64,000 nucleotides of DNA, taken from Mesorhizobium wenxiniae. GTDB taxonomy: Bacteria; Pseudomonadota; Alphaproteobacteria; Rhizobiales; Rhizobiaceae. The stretch's first letter is position 1; the number at the start of each line of letters is the position of its first letter. The notes under the pieces are model-generated. The model was given only the letters and a program-made list of their open reading frames with translations, was not told the origin of the DNA and did not search any database. The stretch covers positions 1 through 64,000 of the forward strand of contig NZ_NPKH01000039.1 of the NCBI RefSeq assembly GCF_002284535.1. Reading direction: 5' to 3'. The translations under genes and the position numbers were made by a program. Shown in pieces: positions 34,409 to 43,596 of this stretch.

Positions 34409-35515
34409 ATGTCCATCAATCTGAAGGCTACGAATCCAACTACCAAGAACCCGCTTTCCGTCCTGAAGAGCCGTTTTCACGCCGCGTGTGCCGCGACAGC
34501 ACTGCTGCTGGCGACGGGCAGCCTCGCCCAGGCAGCCGATCTCAATGCCTTGATCTGGTGCGATCACGCCGATCCGGCACTGCTGCAGCCCTTCGAGGAG
34601 GCCAACGGCGTCAAGGTCAATGTCAAGGAGTTCGAAGGCACCGGCGCCGGCTTGGCGATCGTCGAACAGTCGCAGCCCGGCGACTGGGATGTGATGGTGA
34701 TCGACAGCATCGACGTACCGCGCGGCGTCGAAAAAAGCCTGTTCGAGCCGTTGCCGGAAGACAAACTGCCGCTGGCCGACCTCTTTCCCCAGGTGAAGAT
34801 GGACAGCTCCACCGTGGTCGACGGCAAGCGCTACGCTATCACCGAAAAATTCGGCTACAACACGATCGGCTACAACAAGACCAAGGTCGATCCGGCCGAC
34901 ATGCAGTCGATGGCTGCGCTGACCAGCGATAAGTACAAGGGCAAGATCGCCATCTACGACTACTATCTGCCGGTCATTGGCATGGCCGCACTGGCAATCG
35001 GCAAGAAGACCGCCGAGCTGACCGAAGCCGACCTTCCCGCCATCAAGGAAGAGCTGCTGAAGATGAAGGCCAACGCCAAGCTGGTCGGCGAGGTGACTGC
35101 CAGCCAGACCGCGCTGGCAACCGGCGAGGTCGACATTCTGGTCGGCGGCGGCGAATGGGTGACGGCCGGGCTGGCCAAGGAGAACCCTGCGCTCGATTTC
35201 TCAATCCCGAAAGAAGGTGCTGTGCTGTGGTCGCAGTCGCTGGCGATGTTCAAGGATTCCAAAAACAAGGATATGGCGCTGAAATTCATCCAGTACATCA
35301 TGAGCCCTGAAGGCCAGGCGCGGCTCTCCACCTCGGCCTGCTATTGGGGCATGCCGGCGAATACCAAGGCGGCTCTGACCGATGAGCAGAAGAAGATCCT
35401 GCGCTTCGACGAGCAGCCGGATTTCCTGGCCCGCGCCCAGCCCTATCCGGCGCCGAATGCCGATCTCGACAAGAAGATGCAGGACGTCTGGACCGAAATG
35501 CTGCAGGCGCAATGA
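34409..35515 (+). CDS. ABC transporter periplasmic binding protein (PotD-like)
   Basis: 368 residues. A Sec signal peptide (AACAATALLLATGSLAQAA, cleavage near residue 43 after a long n-region) is followed by a type II binding-protein fold similar to spermidine/putrescine binding proteins: LIWCDHADPALLQPFEEANGVKV, WDVMVIDSIDVPRGV, KFGYNTIGYNKTKV and SQSLAMFKDSKNKDMALKFIQYIMSP. The ligand is probably a small organic cation such as a polyamine, but this subfamily is broad. The ATG at 34409 is chosen; the upstream open frame overlaps the TetR gene. It is the first gene of a five-gene operon. Confidence 0.85.
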   Translation: MSINLKATNPTTKNPLSVLKSRFHAACAATALLLATGSLAQAADLNALIWCDHADPALLQPFEEANGVKVNVKEFEGTGAGLAIVEQSQPGDWDVMVIDSIDVPRGVEKSLFEPLPEDKLPLADLFPQVKMDSSTVVDGKRYAITEKFGYNTIGYNKTKVDPADMQSMAALTSDKYKGKIAIYDYYLPVIGMAALAIGKKTAELTEADLPAIKEELLKMKANAKLVGEVTASQTALATGEVDILVGGGEWVTAGLAKENPALDFSIPKEGAVLWSQSLAMFKDSKNKDMALKFIQYIMSPEGQARLSTSACYWGMPANTKAALTDEQKKILRFDEQPDFLARAQPYPAPNADLDKKMQDVWTEMLQAQ

Positions 35516-35528
35516 CCGGTCGCCGGTC

Positions 35529-36374
35529 ATGAACTCTGCCACGAACAGTGGACGTGCCCTGCCCTGGGCGCTGGTCACGCCGGCGCTCGGCTGGACGCTG
35601 CTGTTCTTCGTGCTGCCTTTCCTGGCCATGGCGCTTTCCAGCCTGACGGCGCATGATGGCGGCGGCTTCACCCTGTCAAACTACAGCCAGTTCTTCAACA
35701 ATCCGGCCTATTGGCAGGCGATGGTGAACTCGCTGCAGGTCACCGCCATCGTCACCCTGATCTCGGTGCTGCTCGCCTACCCCTTCGCCTGGATCCTGGC
35801 CGAACAGGTGCCGGCGCGCTGGCAGCGGCTGGCGCTGATGCTGGCGGTGCTGCCGTTCTGGACTTCCTATGTCGTGCGCTCCTACTCCTGGCTGCTGGTG
35901 CTGGCGCAGAACGGCGTGATCAACCGCGCGCTGACCGGCTCAGGCCTGTTTGCGGAACCGGTGCAACTGGCCAACACACGGCTGGCCACGATCATCGGCT
36001 TCGTCCATTTCTTCGTCATGCTTTTGACGCTGACCATCTTCGCCAATCTGAAGCAGCTCAGTCCCAGCTACCGCAAAGCTGCCGCCGATCTCGGCGCCGG
36101 GCCGGTCCGCACGTTCCTGCATGTCGTCCTGCCGCTGACGATGCCCGGCATCATGGTCGGCGCTTTTCTCACCTTCGTGCTGTGCATCGGCGACTACATC
36201 ACACCGCAGATCCTCGGCGGCAACAACGAACTTTTGATGCCGCAGCTGGTGATGATGCAGATCGGCCGGCGCGGCGACTTTCCGCTCGCCTCGGCGCTGT
36301 CGATCATTCTGATGGCCGTGGTTACCATTGCCTATCTCGCCTGCGCCCGCTGGCTGAAGATCGAGCGGGCCTGA
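35529..36374 (+). CDS. ABC transporter permease (PotB-like)
   Basis: 281 residues with six membrane helices and the EAA-like cytoplasmic loop (YRKAAADLGAGPVRTFLHVVLPLTMPGI) that contacts the ATPase. It starts 14 bases after the binding-protein stop, just past the ATGACC end of that gene. Resembles PotB/PotH inner-membrane subunits. It pairs with the next gene to form the channel. Confidence 0.9.
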   Translation: MNSATNSGRALPWALVTPALGWTLLFFVLPFLAMALSSLTAHDGGGFTLSNYSQFFNNPAYWQAMVNSLQVTAIVTLISVLLAYPFAWILAEQVPARWQRLALMLAVLPFWTSYVVRSYSWLLVLAQNGVINRALTGSGLFAEPVQLANTRLATIIGFVHFFVMLLTLTIFANLKQLSPSYRKAAADLGAGPVRTFLHVVLPLTMPGIMVGAFLTFVLCIGDYITPQILGGNNELLMPQLVMMQIGRRGDFPLASALSIILMAVVTIAYLACARWLKIERA

Positions 36375-36376
36375 CC

Positions 36377-37174
36377 ATGCGCTCCTCCACTGTGGCCAAA
36401 GCCATTCGCATCCTGTCCGGCCTCTACGCCATAGCCATCTATGGCTTCATTTTCCTGCCGGTGGTCGTGCTGGTGCTGTTTTCGCTGCAGGCGACGTCGT
36501 TTCCGATCCCGCCCTTCACCGGGCCGTCGCTGCGCTGGTACGACGCCGTGCTCGCCGACACCCGGCTGACTTCGGCGCTGGTCAATTCGCTTCTAGTCGC
36601 AGCCATCTCCTCAGCTGTCGCCGTCACGCTGGGTTTCCTCTCCGCCTGGGGTTTTGCACGCTTCGTCCTGCCCGGCTCAGGCCTGCTGCGCGGGCTGATC
36701 ACGCTGCCGCTGACGGTGAGCTATCTCATCATCGGCATGGGACTGCTGGTGCTGTTCAACTGGGCCGGCGTGCCAAAATCGCTGCTTGCCGCCGGCATCG
36801 GCCATGTCGTCATCAACCTGCCGCTGTGCTTTGCCATCATCTACAGCCAGATGGGCGACCACCAGATCAACATCGAGCGCGCCGCGCGCGACCTCGGCGC
36901 GCCCGAGTGGAAGGTGCTGCTGCTGATCACAGTGCCGGTGATGGCGCCGGCGATCTTCGCCGGTTTCTTCCTGTCGATGACCTTCTCGTGGGACGAATTC
37001 GTGATTTCCTTCCTGCTGACGCGTTTCGACACGACGCTGCCGGTCGAGATCTGGAACCTGCTGCGCTCAGGCCTCAATCCCAAGACCAACGCCGTCGGCT
37101 CGCTGGTCTTCGCCGTCTCCATCGTGCTGGTGGTAATGTTCGAACTGATGCTGTTGCGGAGAAAGCCGGCATGA
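36377..37174 (+). CDS. ABC transporter permease (PotC-like)
   Basis: 265 residues, six membrane helices and an EAA loop (IERAARDLGAPEWKVLLLITVPVMAPAIFAG). The family PotC/PotI signature SWDEFVISFLLTRFDTTLPV is present near residue 200. It begins three bases after the stop of the first permease and its stop overlaps the ATPase start (ATGA). Confidence 0.9.
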   Translation: MRSSTVAKAIRILSGLYAIAIYGFIFLPVVVLVLFSLQATSFPIPPFTGPSLRWYDAVLADTRLTSALVNSLLVAAISSAVAVTLGFLSAWGFARFVLPGSGLLRGLITLPLTVSYLIIGMGLLVLFNWAGVPKSLLAAGIGHVVINLPLCFAIIYSQMGDHQINIERAARDLGAPEWKVLLLITVPVMAPAIFAGFFLSMTFSWDEFVISFLLTRFDTTLPVEIWNLLRSGLNPKTNAVGSLVFAVSIVLVVMFELMLLRRKPA

Positions 37175-38235
37175 CCGCGCCGCTGGTCGATATATGCTCT
37201 GTCTCGCATCGCTTCGGTCAGCAGACCGTGCTGAAGAACGTGTCGCTGCAAATCGAGCCGGGCAGCTACACGATCCTGCTCGGGCCGTCGGGCTCTGGCA
37301 AGACGACGCTGCTGTCCATTCTCGGCGGCTTCGTCACGCCGAGCGAAGGCAAAGTGCTGATTCGCGGCGAGGACTGCACCGCCGTGCCACCTGCCAAACG
37401 CCCGACGACCACGGTGTTCCAGGACTATGCGCTGTTTCCGCATATGAGCGTCGGCGGCAATGTCGGCTTCGGCCTGCGCATGCAAGGCATCGATGCCGCG
37501 ACGCGGAACGCGCGGGCGCGCGAGGCACTGGCGCTGGTCGGGCTGTCCACCGCTTTCGACAAGAAGCCGCACCAGCTTTCCGGCGGCCAGCGGCAGCGCG
37601 TCGCATTGGCCCGCGCCCTGGTGGTCGAGCCGGCCGTGCTGCTGCTCGATGAGCCGCTCGGCGCGCTCGACCTCAAATTGCGCCGGCAGATGCAGGACGA
37701 GCTAAAAGCGATCCAGAAGCGGGTCGGCACCGCCTTCATCCATGTCACCCACGACCAGGAAGAGGCAATGGCACTGGCCGACCATTGCGTGGTGATGAAT
37801 GATGGGCGCATCCAGGACGAAGGGCCGCCAGAGCGCGTCTATGCGCGGCCGGCGACGCGCTTTTCCGCGACCTTCATGGGCGAAAGCACGCTGATATCCG
37901 GAGCGGTGACGGCGGCTAAGGACGGAACAATCGCTGTGGCTACTCAGGTCGGACCGCTTTCGCTGACCGGCGCATTGCCGGCCGGGACGACTGTCGCCCT
38001 CGCCGTGCGTCCGGAACACCTTGTTCTCGGCGCGGCCGGCGGCGCTGTAGGGCTCGGCACGGCCAAGGTGAGCGACGTTGTGTTTCAAGGCAGCTTCAAG
38101 CGCGTGCTCGCCGTTTCTGCGCAGGACCCGGCGCTGCACTTCATCGCCAAGGTTGCCGCCGCTGCGGCCGTCCAGCCGGGCGACATCGTTGCCGTTTCGT
38201 GCGACGCTGGCGACATCATCCTTCTGGCGAGTTGA
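37171..38235 (+). CDS. ABC transporter ATP-binding protein (PotA-like)
   Basis: 354 residues. Walker A GPSGSGKTTLL, Q-loop VFQDYALFPHMSV, signature LSGGQRQRVALARAL, Walker B LLLDEPLGALD and H-loop HVTHDQEEAMALAD are all intact. The C-terminal ~110 residues form a TOBE-type domain (VALAVRPEHLVLG). The start overlaps the permease stop by four bases, typical of coupled translation. It should power the PotDBC-type importer. Confidence 0.92.
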   Translation: MTAPLVDICSVSHRFGQQTVLKNVSLQIEPGSYTILLGPSGSGKTTLLSILGGFVTPSEGKVLIRGEDCTAVPPAKRPTTTVFQDYALFPHMSVGGNVGFGLRMQGIDAATRNARAREALALVGLSTAFDKKPHQLSGGQRQRVALARALVVEPAVLLLDEPLGALDLKLRRQMQDELKAIQKRVGTAFIHVTHDQEEAMALADHCVVMNDGRIQDEGPPERVYARPATRFSATFMGESTLISGAVTAAKDGTIAVATQVGPLSLTGALPAGTTVALAVRPEHLVLGAAGGAVGLGTAKVSDVVFQGSFKRVLAVSAQDPALHFIAKVAAAAAVQPGDIVAVSCDAGDIILLAS

Positions 38236-38238
38236 GCC

Positions 38239-39000
38239 ATGGGCGCGCTTCCGGTCATCGACGCTCCGAATTGGTATGAAACCATCCGCATGGGCGATGG
38301 CGTGACGCTGATCCACGAGCCGTGGATCAAGCCGTTCTTCCGCTGCAACATCTGGCATGTGCGCGGTCGCGACCGCGATCTCCTGTACGACACCGGCCTC
38401 GGCCATTTCAGCCTGCGGCGTCACGTGCCGCTGGTGACGGAGCGAAGGATCATTTGCGTTGCCAGCCACACGCATTTCGACCATATCGGCTGCCATCACG
38501 AATTTCCGGACCGCTGCGTGCATCGGGCCGAGGCAGAAATCCTCGCCGATCCGCGCAATGAATGGACGGTTGCCGACCGCTACGCTACCGACGCAATGTT
38601 CGATGGAATGCCGCTAGGCTGGGACGCGGCGCGCTACCGGATCCTGCCGGCGCCGGCCGATCGCTTGCTCGGGCAAGGCGATGTCGTCGATCTCGGCGAC
38701 CGTGCCTTCGAGGTAATCCACACCCCGGGTCATTCGCCCGGCGGCATCGCGCTCTACGAGAGGAAGACCGGCATCCTGCTTTCCGGCGACATCGTCTATG
38801 ACGGCCCGCTGATCGACGATGTCTATCATTCCGCCGTCGACGACTATGTCGAAACGCTGCTACGGATGCGCGAGCTCGATGTCGCGGTCGTGCATGGCGG
38901 TCACTTCCCGAGCTTCGGCAAGGTACGCTACCACCAGCTTATCGACCAGTATCTCGCACAAAAGCGGCAGGCCGGCTGTCATCTGCTGCAGGCGCGATAA
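38239..39000 (+). CDS. metallo-beta-lactamase-fold hydrolase
   Basis: 253 residues with the MBL metal motif His77-x-His79-x-Asp81-His82 in SHTHFDHIG, a further ligand in VIHTPGHSPGG, the bridging Asp in LLSGDIVYDG and a last His in VVHGGHFPSF. The full set of zinc ligands is there. It starts three bases after the ATPase stop, so it is the last gene of the transporter operon. It may hydrolyse the imported compound or a metabolite of it (lactone, ester or thioester); sequence does not tell which. Confidence 0.88.
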   Translation: MGALPVIDAPNWYETIRMGDGVTLIHEPWIKPFFRCNIWHVRGRDRDLLYDTGLGHFSLRRHVPLVTERRIICVASHTHFDHIGCHHEFPDRCVHRAEAEILADPRNEWTVADRYATDAMFDGMPLGWDAARYRILPAPADRLLGQGDVVDLGDRAFEVIHTPGHSPGGIALYERKTGILLSGDIVYDGPLIDDVYHSAVDDYVETLLRMRELDVAVVHGGHFPSFGKVRYHQLIDQYLAQKRQAGCHLLQAR

Positions 39001-39481
39001 GCACCGGTGTATCGCATCGCGAGAAGTGCTTGACGTATTCACAACGCCCTTTGCGGGCACGGCGTGCCGGCGGCATCGCCGCAGCGTGAAGCCGTGGGTT
39101 GGGGTCTCAAACTCGTCTCTTCCGACTGGCGCACCAGTTGGGCAAAGGCAAGAGCAAAACTTCCCAGCATCAGGACGATGATAATCAGGCGTGTTACCGG
39201 CAATAGATCGGTCCGACTGGCTGGCCCCCACGCCGCCCATCCACTGCCGGCTAACATGATCGATCCGGCTTTACGAGAGTTTAATCCCCGTCTTAACCAT
39301 CACATTCGCTTGTCACCCGATACGATGCGCGAGCGCCTGGCCAGCGCTCTTCCCGGCGCTGCGTCTAGGCAGCCCATGCCTCCCTTTGCAGATTTGCCGT
39401 CCCATGCTAACCCGGCGCTGGCGCGGCCCATGCAACCGGTCGCCACCAACCGGTCGCCATCCACATCGCCAATGGGGAGCC
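39001..39481. other. intergenic region between transporter operon and nadK
   Basis: 481 bases. Apart from a possible short minus-strand membrane peptide (39039-39203) nothing is recognised. It marks the change from accessory-type content on the left to core genes on the right. Confidence 0.4.
39039..39203 (-). CDS. possible small membrane peptide
   Basis: A 54-residue frame from a TTG: PVTRLIIIVLMLGSFALAF is a clear hydrophobic helix, followed by a polar tail (QLVRQSEETSLRPQP) and a less convincing Cys-containing end. The helix and tail look real, but start and end are uncertain. Confidence 0.28.
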   Translation of the reverse strand: MPVTRLIIIVLMLGSFALAFAQLVRQSEETSLRPQPTASRCGDAAGTPCPQRAL

Positions 39482-40255
39482 ATGAACAAAGCCGCCAGCC
39501 GTTTCGCCTTCGTCTCGTCCGACACCGCCGATGCCAAGGCGGCGCTGGAGAGCCTTTCGGAGCGCTATGGCCAGACGTCCATCGAGGATGCAGAGATCGT
39601 CGTCGCCCTCGGCGGTGACGGATTCCTGTTGCAGACCTTGCGCGACACGATGAGCACGGGAAAAAAAGTCTACGGCATGAACCGTGGCACCATTGGCTTT
39701 CTGATGAACGAGTATCGCGCCGGCGGTTTGACGGGGCGCATCGCGGCGGCCGTTGCCGAAACGATCCGTCCGCTGGAGATGCAGGCGGTGACGGCAGAGG
39801 GCGAAACGATTTCAGCGCTGGCGATCAATGAGGTTGCGCTGTGGCGCCAGTCCTACCAGACGGCCAAGATCCGGATCACAGTCGACGGGCAAGTGCGGCT
39901 CGAGGAATTGAACTGCGATGGCGTGATGATCGCGACGCCGGCCGGCTCGACCGCCTACAATCTGTCCGCGCACGGGCCGATCCTGCCGCTCGACGCGCCG
40001 CTGCTGGCGCTGACCCCGGTCAGTCCGTTTCGCCCGCGCCGCTGGCGCGGCGCGCTGCTTTCCAACAAGGCGACGGTTCGTTTCGACATTCTGGAGGCGG
40101 AAAAGCGGCCGGTGAACGCCGCCGCCGACCACACCGAAGTGAAGGCCGTAACCTCGGTGACGGTGCGAGAATCGCCAACGGTGACGGCGACGCTGCTGTT
40201 CGATCCGAGCCACTCGTGGAACGAGCGTATTCTTGCCGAACAGTTCCGTTACTGA
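39482..40255 (+). CDS. nadK: NAD kinase
   Basis: 257 residues. Phosphorylates NAD to NADP using ATP or polyphosphate in the cytoplasm. The family GGDG motif is in VVALGGDGFLLQTLR, the NRG motif in VYGMNRGTIGFLMNE, and the substrate-binding ATPAGSTAYNLSAHGPILP region is intact. Length matches short alphaproteobacterial NAD kinases. The ATG at 39482 gives the standard N-terminus; a longer frame upstream is not used. It is a single-gene unit here. Confidence 0.93.
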   Translation: MNKAASRFAFVSSDTADAKAALESLSERYGQTSIEDAEIVVALGGDGFLLQTLRDTMSTGKKVYGMNRGTIGFLMNEYRAGGLTGRIAAAVAETIRPLEMQAVTAEGETISALAINEVALWRQSYQTAKIRITVDGQVRLEELNCDGVMIATPAGSTAYNLSAHGPILPLDAPLLALTPVSPFRPRRWRGALLSNKATVRFDILEAEKRPVNAAADHTEVKAVTSVTVRESPTVTATLLFDPSHSWNERILAEQFRY

Positions 40256-40411
40256 GCCGGTACAGCGAACGGGCAGCTCGATTAAGAACCGCGATTAAGG
40301 TTACGACTTCACAATCACACCATTCCCCGCCCGTTTCTGTTGACAAATCGTGGGCTTGCGCCTACCTGCAATACCAATCTTGCAGGCGCGCGGCGCTTGC
40401 CGCGACTGCTT

Positions 40412-42058
40412 ATGTTGCGCCCCCGAACCAGCCAAAGACAGCCAAACTTGTCCTCAGACGCCCAGATCGCTCAAGAAGCGTTGACCTTCACAGACCTCGG
40501 CCTGTCGCCGAAGGTCCTTTCCGCAGTCACCGATGCCGGTTACACCGAACCGACGCCGATCCAGGCCGGCGCCATACCGCACGCCTTGCTCGGCAAGGAT
40601 ATTTTGGGCATCGCCCAGACCGGCACCGGCAAGACGGCCTCGTTCGTGCTGCCGATGCTGACCCGGCTTGAAAAGGGCCGGGCCCGCGCCCGCATGCCGC
40701 GCACGCTGATCCTCGAGCCGACGCGCGAGCTTGCCGCGCAGGTCGAAGAGAATTTCATCAGATACGGCAAGAACCACAAGCTCAACATCGCGCTGCTGAT
40801 CGGAGGCGTGTCGTTCGACGAGCAGGACAAGAAGCTGGAGCGCGGCGCCGACGTGCTGATCGCGACGCCCGGCCGCCTGCTCGACCACCGCGAGCGCGGA
40901 AAGCTTCTGCTCAACGGCGTCGAGATCCTCGTCATCGATGAGGCCGATCGCATGCTCGATATGGGCTTCATTCCCGACATCGAGCGCATCTGCGAGATGA
41001 TCCCGTTCACGAGGCAGACGCTGTTCTTCTCGGCGACGATGCCGCCTGAGATCACCAAGCTCACCGAGAAATTCCTGCACGCGCCGGTGCGCGTCGAGGT
41101 TTCGAAGGCCGCGTCCGCCGCCACAAACATCATCCAGCGGCTGGTGAAATCCGGCTCGAAACCCTGGGACAAGCGCGAGACGCTGCGCAATCTGATAAGG
41201 GCCGAGGATGCGGAGCTGAAGAACGCCATCATCTTCTGCAACCGCAAGATCGAGGTCTCGGAGCTTTTCCGCTCGCTGCTGAAATATGATTTCGACGCCG
41301 GCGCGCTGCATGGCGACATGGACCAGCGCGCGCGCATGCAGATGCTGGCCAATTTCCGTGACGGCAAACTGCGCTACCTCGTTGCGTCGGACGTTGCGGC
41401 GCGCGGCCTCGACATCCCCGATGTCAGCCACGTCTTTAATTACGACGTGCCGATCCATGCCGAGGACTATGTCCACCGCATCGGCCGCACCGGCCGTGCC
41501 GGACGCTCGGGCAAATCCTTCACCATCGCCACCAAGTCCGACACCAAATACATCGACGCGATCGAACGGCTGATCGGCAACAAGATCGAGTGGCATGACG
41601 GCGATCTGTCGACGGTCGTCGCCAGCGAGGGCGGAGAGGACGATGCTCCCCGCCGTGGCCGCGGCGCCCCGCGCCGCGCCGGCCGCAAGGACGATGACCG
41701 CAAGGACAGGGGCGAACGCAAGCCACGCGAACGCCACGCCAAGCAAAGCGAAGCTGCAGCACCGGCTGTGGTGCGCGAGGAACAGGCAGTGGCGGCCGAG
41801 ACCGCGGTCGCCGATGCCGGTGAGCGACGCGCGCGCAAGGAAGCGATCCGCTCGGAAAATAGCGAGCGCCAAGCTTCGCCCGAACGTAAGGCTTCGCCCG
41901 ATCGCAATCGCAACGAACAGCGTGCGCCGGAACGTGGCGACACCAGGCCGCAGCGCGACGGCAATCGCCCTGCCCGCCATCGCCTGGAAGACAATGACGC
42001 GACCGTCGGATTCGGCGACGACATGCCCGCCTTCATGCGCATCGTCGCCAAGGTCTGA
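40412..42058 (+). CDS. rhlE: DEAD-box RNA helicase (RhlE-like)
   Basis: About 548 residues. The helicase core has Q motif FTDLGLSPKVLSAVTDAGYTEPTPIQ, motif I AQTGTGKT, DEAD in VIDEADRMLDMGF, SAT, and motif VI HRIGRTGRAGR. The C-terminal ~170 residues are a disordered, Arg/Glu-rich tail (RRGRGAPRRAGRKDDDRKDRGERK and similar) that likely binds RNA. Proteins of this kind unwind structured RNA and may join the RNase E degradosome; rne is 8 kb downstream. ATG 40412 lacks a good ribosome site; a TTG at 40340 is the alternative. Confidence 0.9.
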   Translation: MLRPRTSQRQPNLSSDAQIAQEALTFTDLGLSPKVLSAVTDAGYTEPTPIQAGAIPHALLGKDILGIAQTGTGKTASFVLPMLTRLEKGRARARMPRTLILEPTRELAAQVEENFIRYGKNHKLNIALLIGGVSFDEQDKKLERGADVLIATPGRLLDHRERGKLLLNGVEILVIDEADRMLDMGFIPDIERICEMIPFTRQTLFFSATMPPEITKLTEKFLHAPVRVEVSKAASAATNIIQRLVKSGSKPWDKRETLRNLIRAEDAELKNAIIFCNRKIEVSELFRSLLKYDFDAGALHGDMDQRARMQMLANFRDGKLRYLVASDVAARGLDIPDVSHVFNYDVPIHAEDYVHRIGRTGRAGRSGKSFTIATKSDTKYIDAIERLIGNKIEWHDGDLSTVVASEGGEDDAPRRGRGAPRRAGRKDDDRKDRGERKPRERHAKQSEAAAPAVVREEQAVAAETAVADAGERRARKEAIRSENSERQASPERKASPDRNRNEQRAPERGDTRPQRDGNRPARHRLEDNDATVGFGDDMPAFMRIVAKV

Positions 42059-42101
42059 TCAAATACCAGTCCGCCTTTAAATCCAGAATACCTAAACGGA
42101 A

Positions 42102-42121
42102 ACGGCCCCTTGCGGGGCCGT
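42102..42121. terminator. hairpin between convergent rhlE and OmpA-like genes
   Basis: ACGGCCCC and GGGGCCGT pair exactly around a four-base loop (TTGC). Only a weak T-run follows (TCTTC). Its place between convergent genes suggests a two-way terminator. Confidence 0.6.
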
Positions 42122-42195
42122 CTTCATGTTCGATGCCGGGTTCGTATCTGAACATGATCTTTTCCGAACCCGAAGGTCCGGGATCATGGTCCAGC

Positions 42196-42846
42196 TCAGG
42201 TGAGCGGTGAAAGCTGGATTTCGACGCGGCGGTTCTGAGCACGGCCGGCGGCCGTCGCATTGGAAGCGATCGGACGCGTCTTGCCGAAGCCGGTGACGGC
42301 GAAGCGGCGGGAATCGACGCCCTGCCCGGACAGATAGTTGGCAACGGCCAGCGCGCGGCGCTGCGACAGGTCGAAATTGTGTTCGTCGCCACCGGTCGAG
42401 TCGGTGTGGCCGAACACGTCGACGGTGGTCTGCCGGAACTTGTTCAGCACAACTGCGACCGAATTCAGCACTTGATAGAAGCCGGGCTTCACCGCGTCCT
42501 GGTCGACGTTGAAGGTGATGTCGGACGGCATGTTGAGGATGATCTGGTCGCCGGTGCGCGTGACGCTGACGCCGGAGCCCTGAAGCTGCCGGCGCAGTTC
42601 GGCCTCGTTCTGGTCCATCGTGGCGCCGATGGCGCCGCCGGCGAGCGCGCCGACGCCAGCGCCAATCAGCGCATTACGGCGATCGTTGCCGCCGGCAAGC
42701 AGGCCGAGCCCCGCACCCGCCAGCGCGCCGATGCCGGCGCCGGCAGCAGTGTTGGAAACTTTCTGCTCTCCGGTGTACGGATCGGTTGTGGTGCAGGCAC
42801 TCACGAGCACAGCCGTCGCCACGGCGACGAGCACAGTCTTTTTCAT
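42196..42846 (-). CDS. OmpA-family outer-membrane lipoprotein
   Basis: 216 residues. Lipoprotein signal peptide with lipobox VSAC at about residue 18, then a glycine-zipper region (GAGIGALAGAGLGLLAGG, GAGVGALAGGAIGA) and an OmpA peptidoglycan-binding domain (TVDVFGHTDSTGGDEHNFDLSQRRALAVANYL, AQNRRVEI). It should sit in the outer membrane and hold the peptidoglycan. ATG 42846 is preferred over 42864 because GAGAGGG precedes it and the signal peptide starts MKKT. Similar to YiaD. Confidence 0.9.
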   Translation of the reverse strand: MKKTVLVAVATAVLVSACTTTDPYTGEQKVSNTAAGAGIGALAGAGLGLLAGGNDRRNALIGAGVGALAGGAIGATMDQNEAELRRQLQGSGVSVTRTGDQIILNMPSDITFNVDQDAVKPGFYQVLNSVAVVLNKFRQTTVDVFGHTDSTGGDEHNFDLSQRRALAVANYLSGQGVDSRRFAVTGFGKTRPIASNATAAGRAQNRRVEIQLSPLT

Positions 42847-43001
42847 CGGGTAATCCCTCTCCAAGCGTCGCGCCGACGGCGCGCCATATCAGCCCTTCCG
42901 GGCTCGTTGTAACATGAAATGCGGCGAAAAGCGGACGGGAAAAGCGGCTGCCTGTGGCTTTTCCCGGGTGAATTCCACGGCCGCAATATTGCGCGATTTT
43001 G

Positions 43002-43035
43002 ATCGGTTACCAGAGATTATCGGTTACCAGAGATT
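43002..43035. repeat. 17-bp perfect tandem duplication at the end of the GFA gene
   Basis: Bases 43002-43018 and 43019-43035 are identical (ATCGGTTACCAGAGATT). The right copy contains the stop codon and the last codons of the GFA-family gene; the left copy is downstream of the stop. It is a recent slip-type duplication. Confidence 0.9.
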
Positions 43036-43392
43036 TTTGCCGTCGATGACAACGACCTCGACCTGATCGAGGTCGAAATTGTCGAACAGGCGCGAATTCA
43101 CGCTGATCTTCGGATTGTCGAAATCCGGCTTGCCGGTCGACCAGTCCGGCGTTTCGGTGAAGGTGCCGCAGCCGCAGGTGGCGCAGAAACCGTGTTTGAT
43201 CATTTTCGACCCCCACCGGTAGAACGAGACATTCTTGAGCGGGCTGGTGAGCTTGAATTGCGACGGCGTGTAGTATGCCCACAACGAGCCGCGCTTCGAG
43301 CAGAAGGAGCAGGTGCATTGCGTTACGGTTTGCGGCGCTTCCGAAACTTCGAACGTCGTCGCCCTGCAGTGGCAGCTTGCCTTTATGGTCAT
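43024..43392 (-). CDS. GFA-family (CENP-V/Gfa) zinc protein
   Basis: 122 residues. Cysteine pairs of the Gfa fold are present: SCHCRATTF, CTCSFCSKRG and CATCGCGTF, which bind two zinc ions. The family includes glutathione-dependent formaldehyde-activating enzyme; most members have no tested activity. Start at 43392 (MTIKASCHC) gives the usual length; an upstream start at 43440 adds 16 odd residues. A 17-base tandem duplication spans its stop. Confidence 0.85.
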   Translation of the reverse strand: MTIKASCHCRATTFEVSEAPQTVTQCTCSFCSKRGSLWAYYTPSQFKLTSPLKNVSFYRWGSKMIKHGFCATCGCGTFTETPDWSTGKPDFDNPKISVNSRLFDNFDLDQVEVVVIDGKNLW

Positions 43393-43596
43393 GAACGCCT
43401 CCCTCACGATTGCCTGCCGCCCGCACGGCAAGACAAACATAGAGAGACGTTCCCGACAACTGCCTGTCAGCAGGTGCCTGCGTCGGACGCGTGGCGCGCT
43501 TCAATCTTTTTGATGCCCGTCGTTATCCCAAAACCGCTGCGCATCCCGGGTCAGGCCATGGCTCAGGCCCTTCGGCAAGCTTTTGGGCGACAAGCA

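Noticed and set aside
40454..41980. A 508-codon frame antisense to the RhlE helicase
   Set aside because: Shadow of the helicase gene, no recognisable domain.
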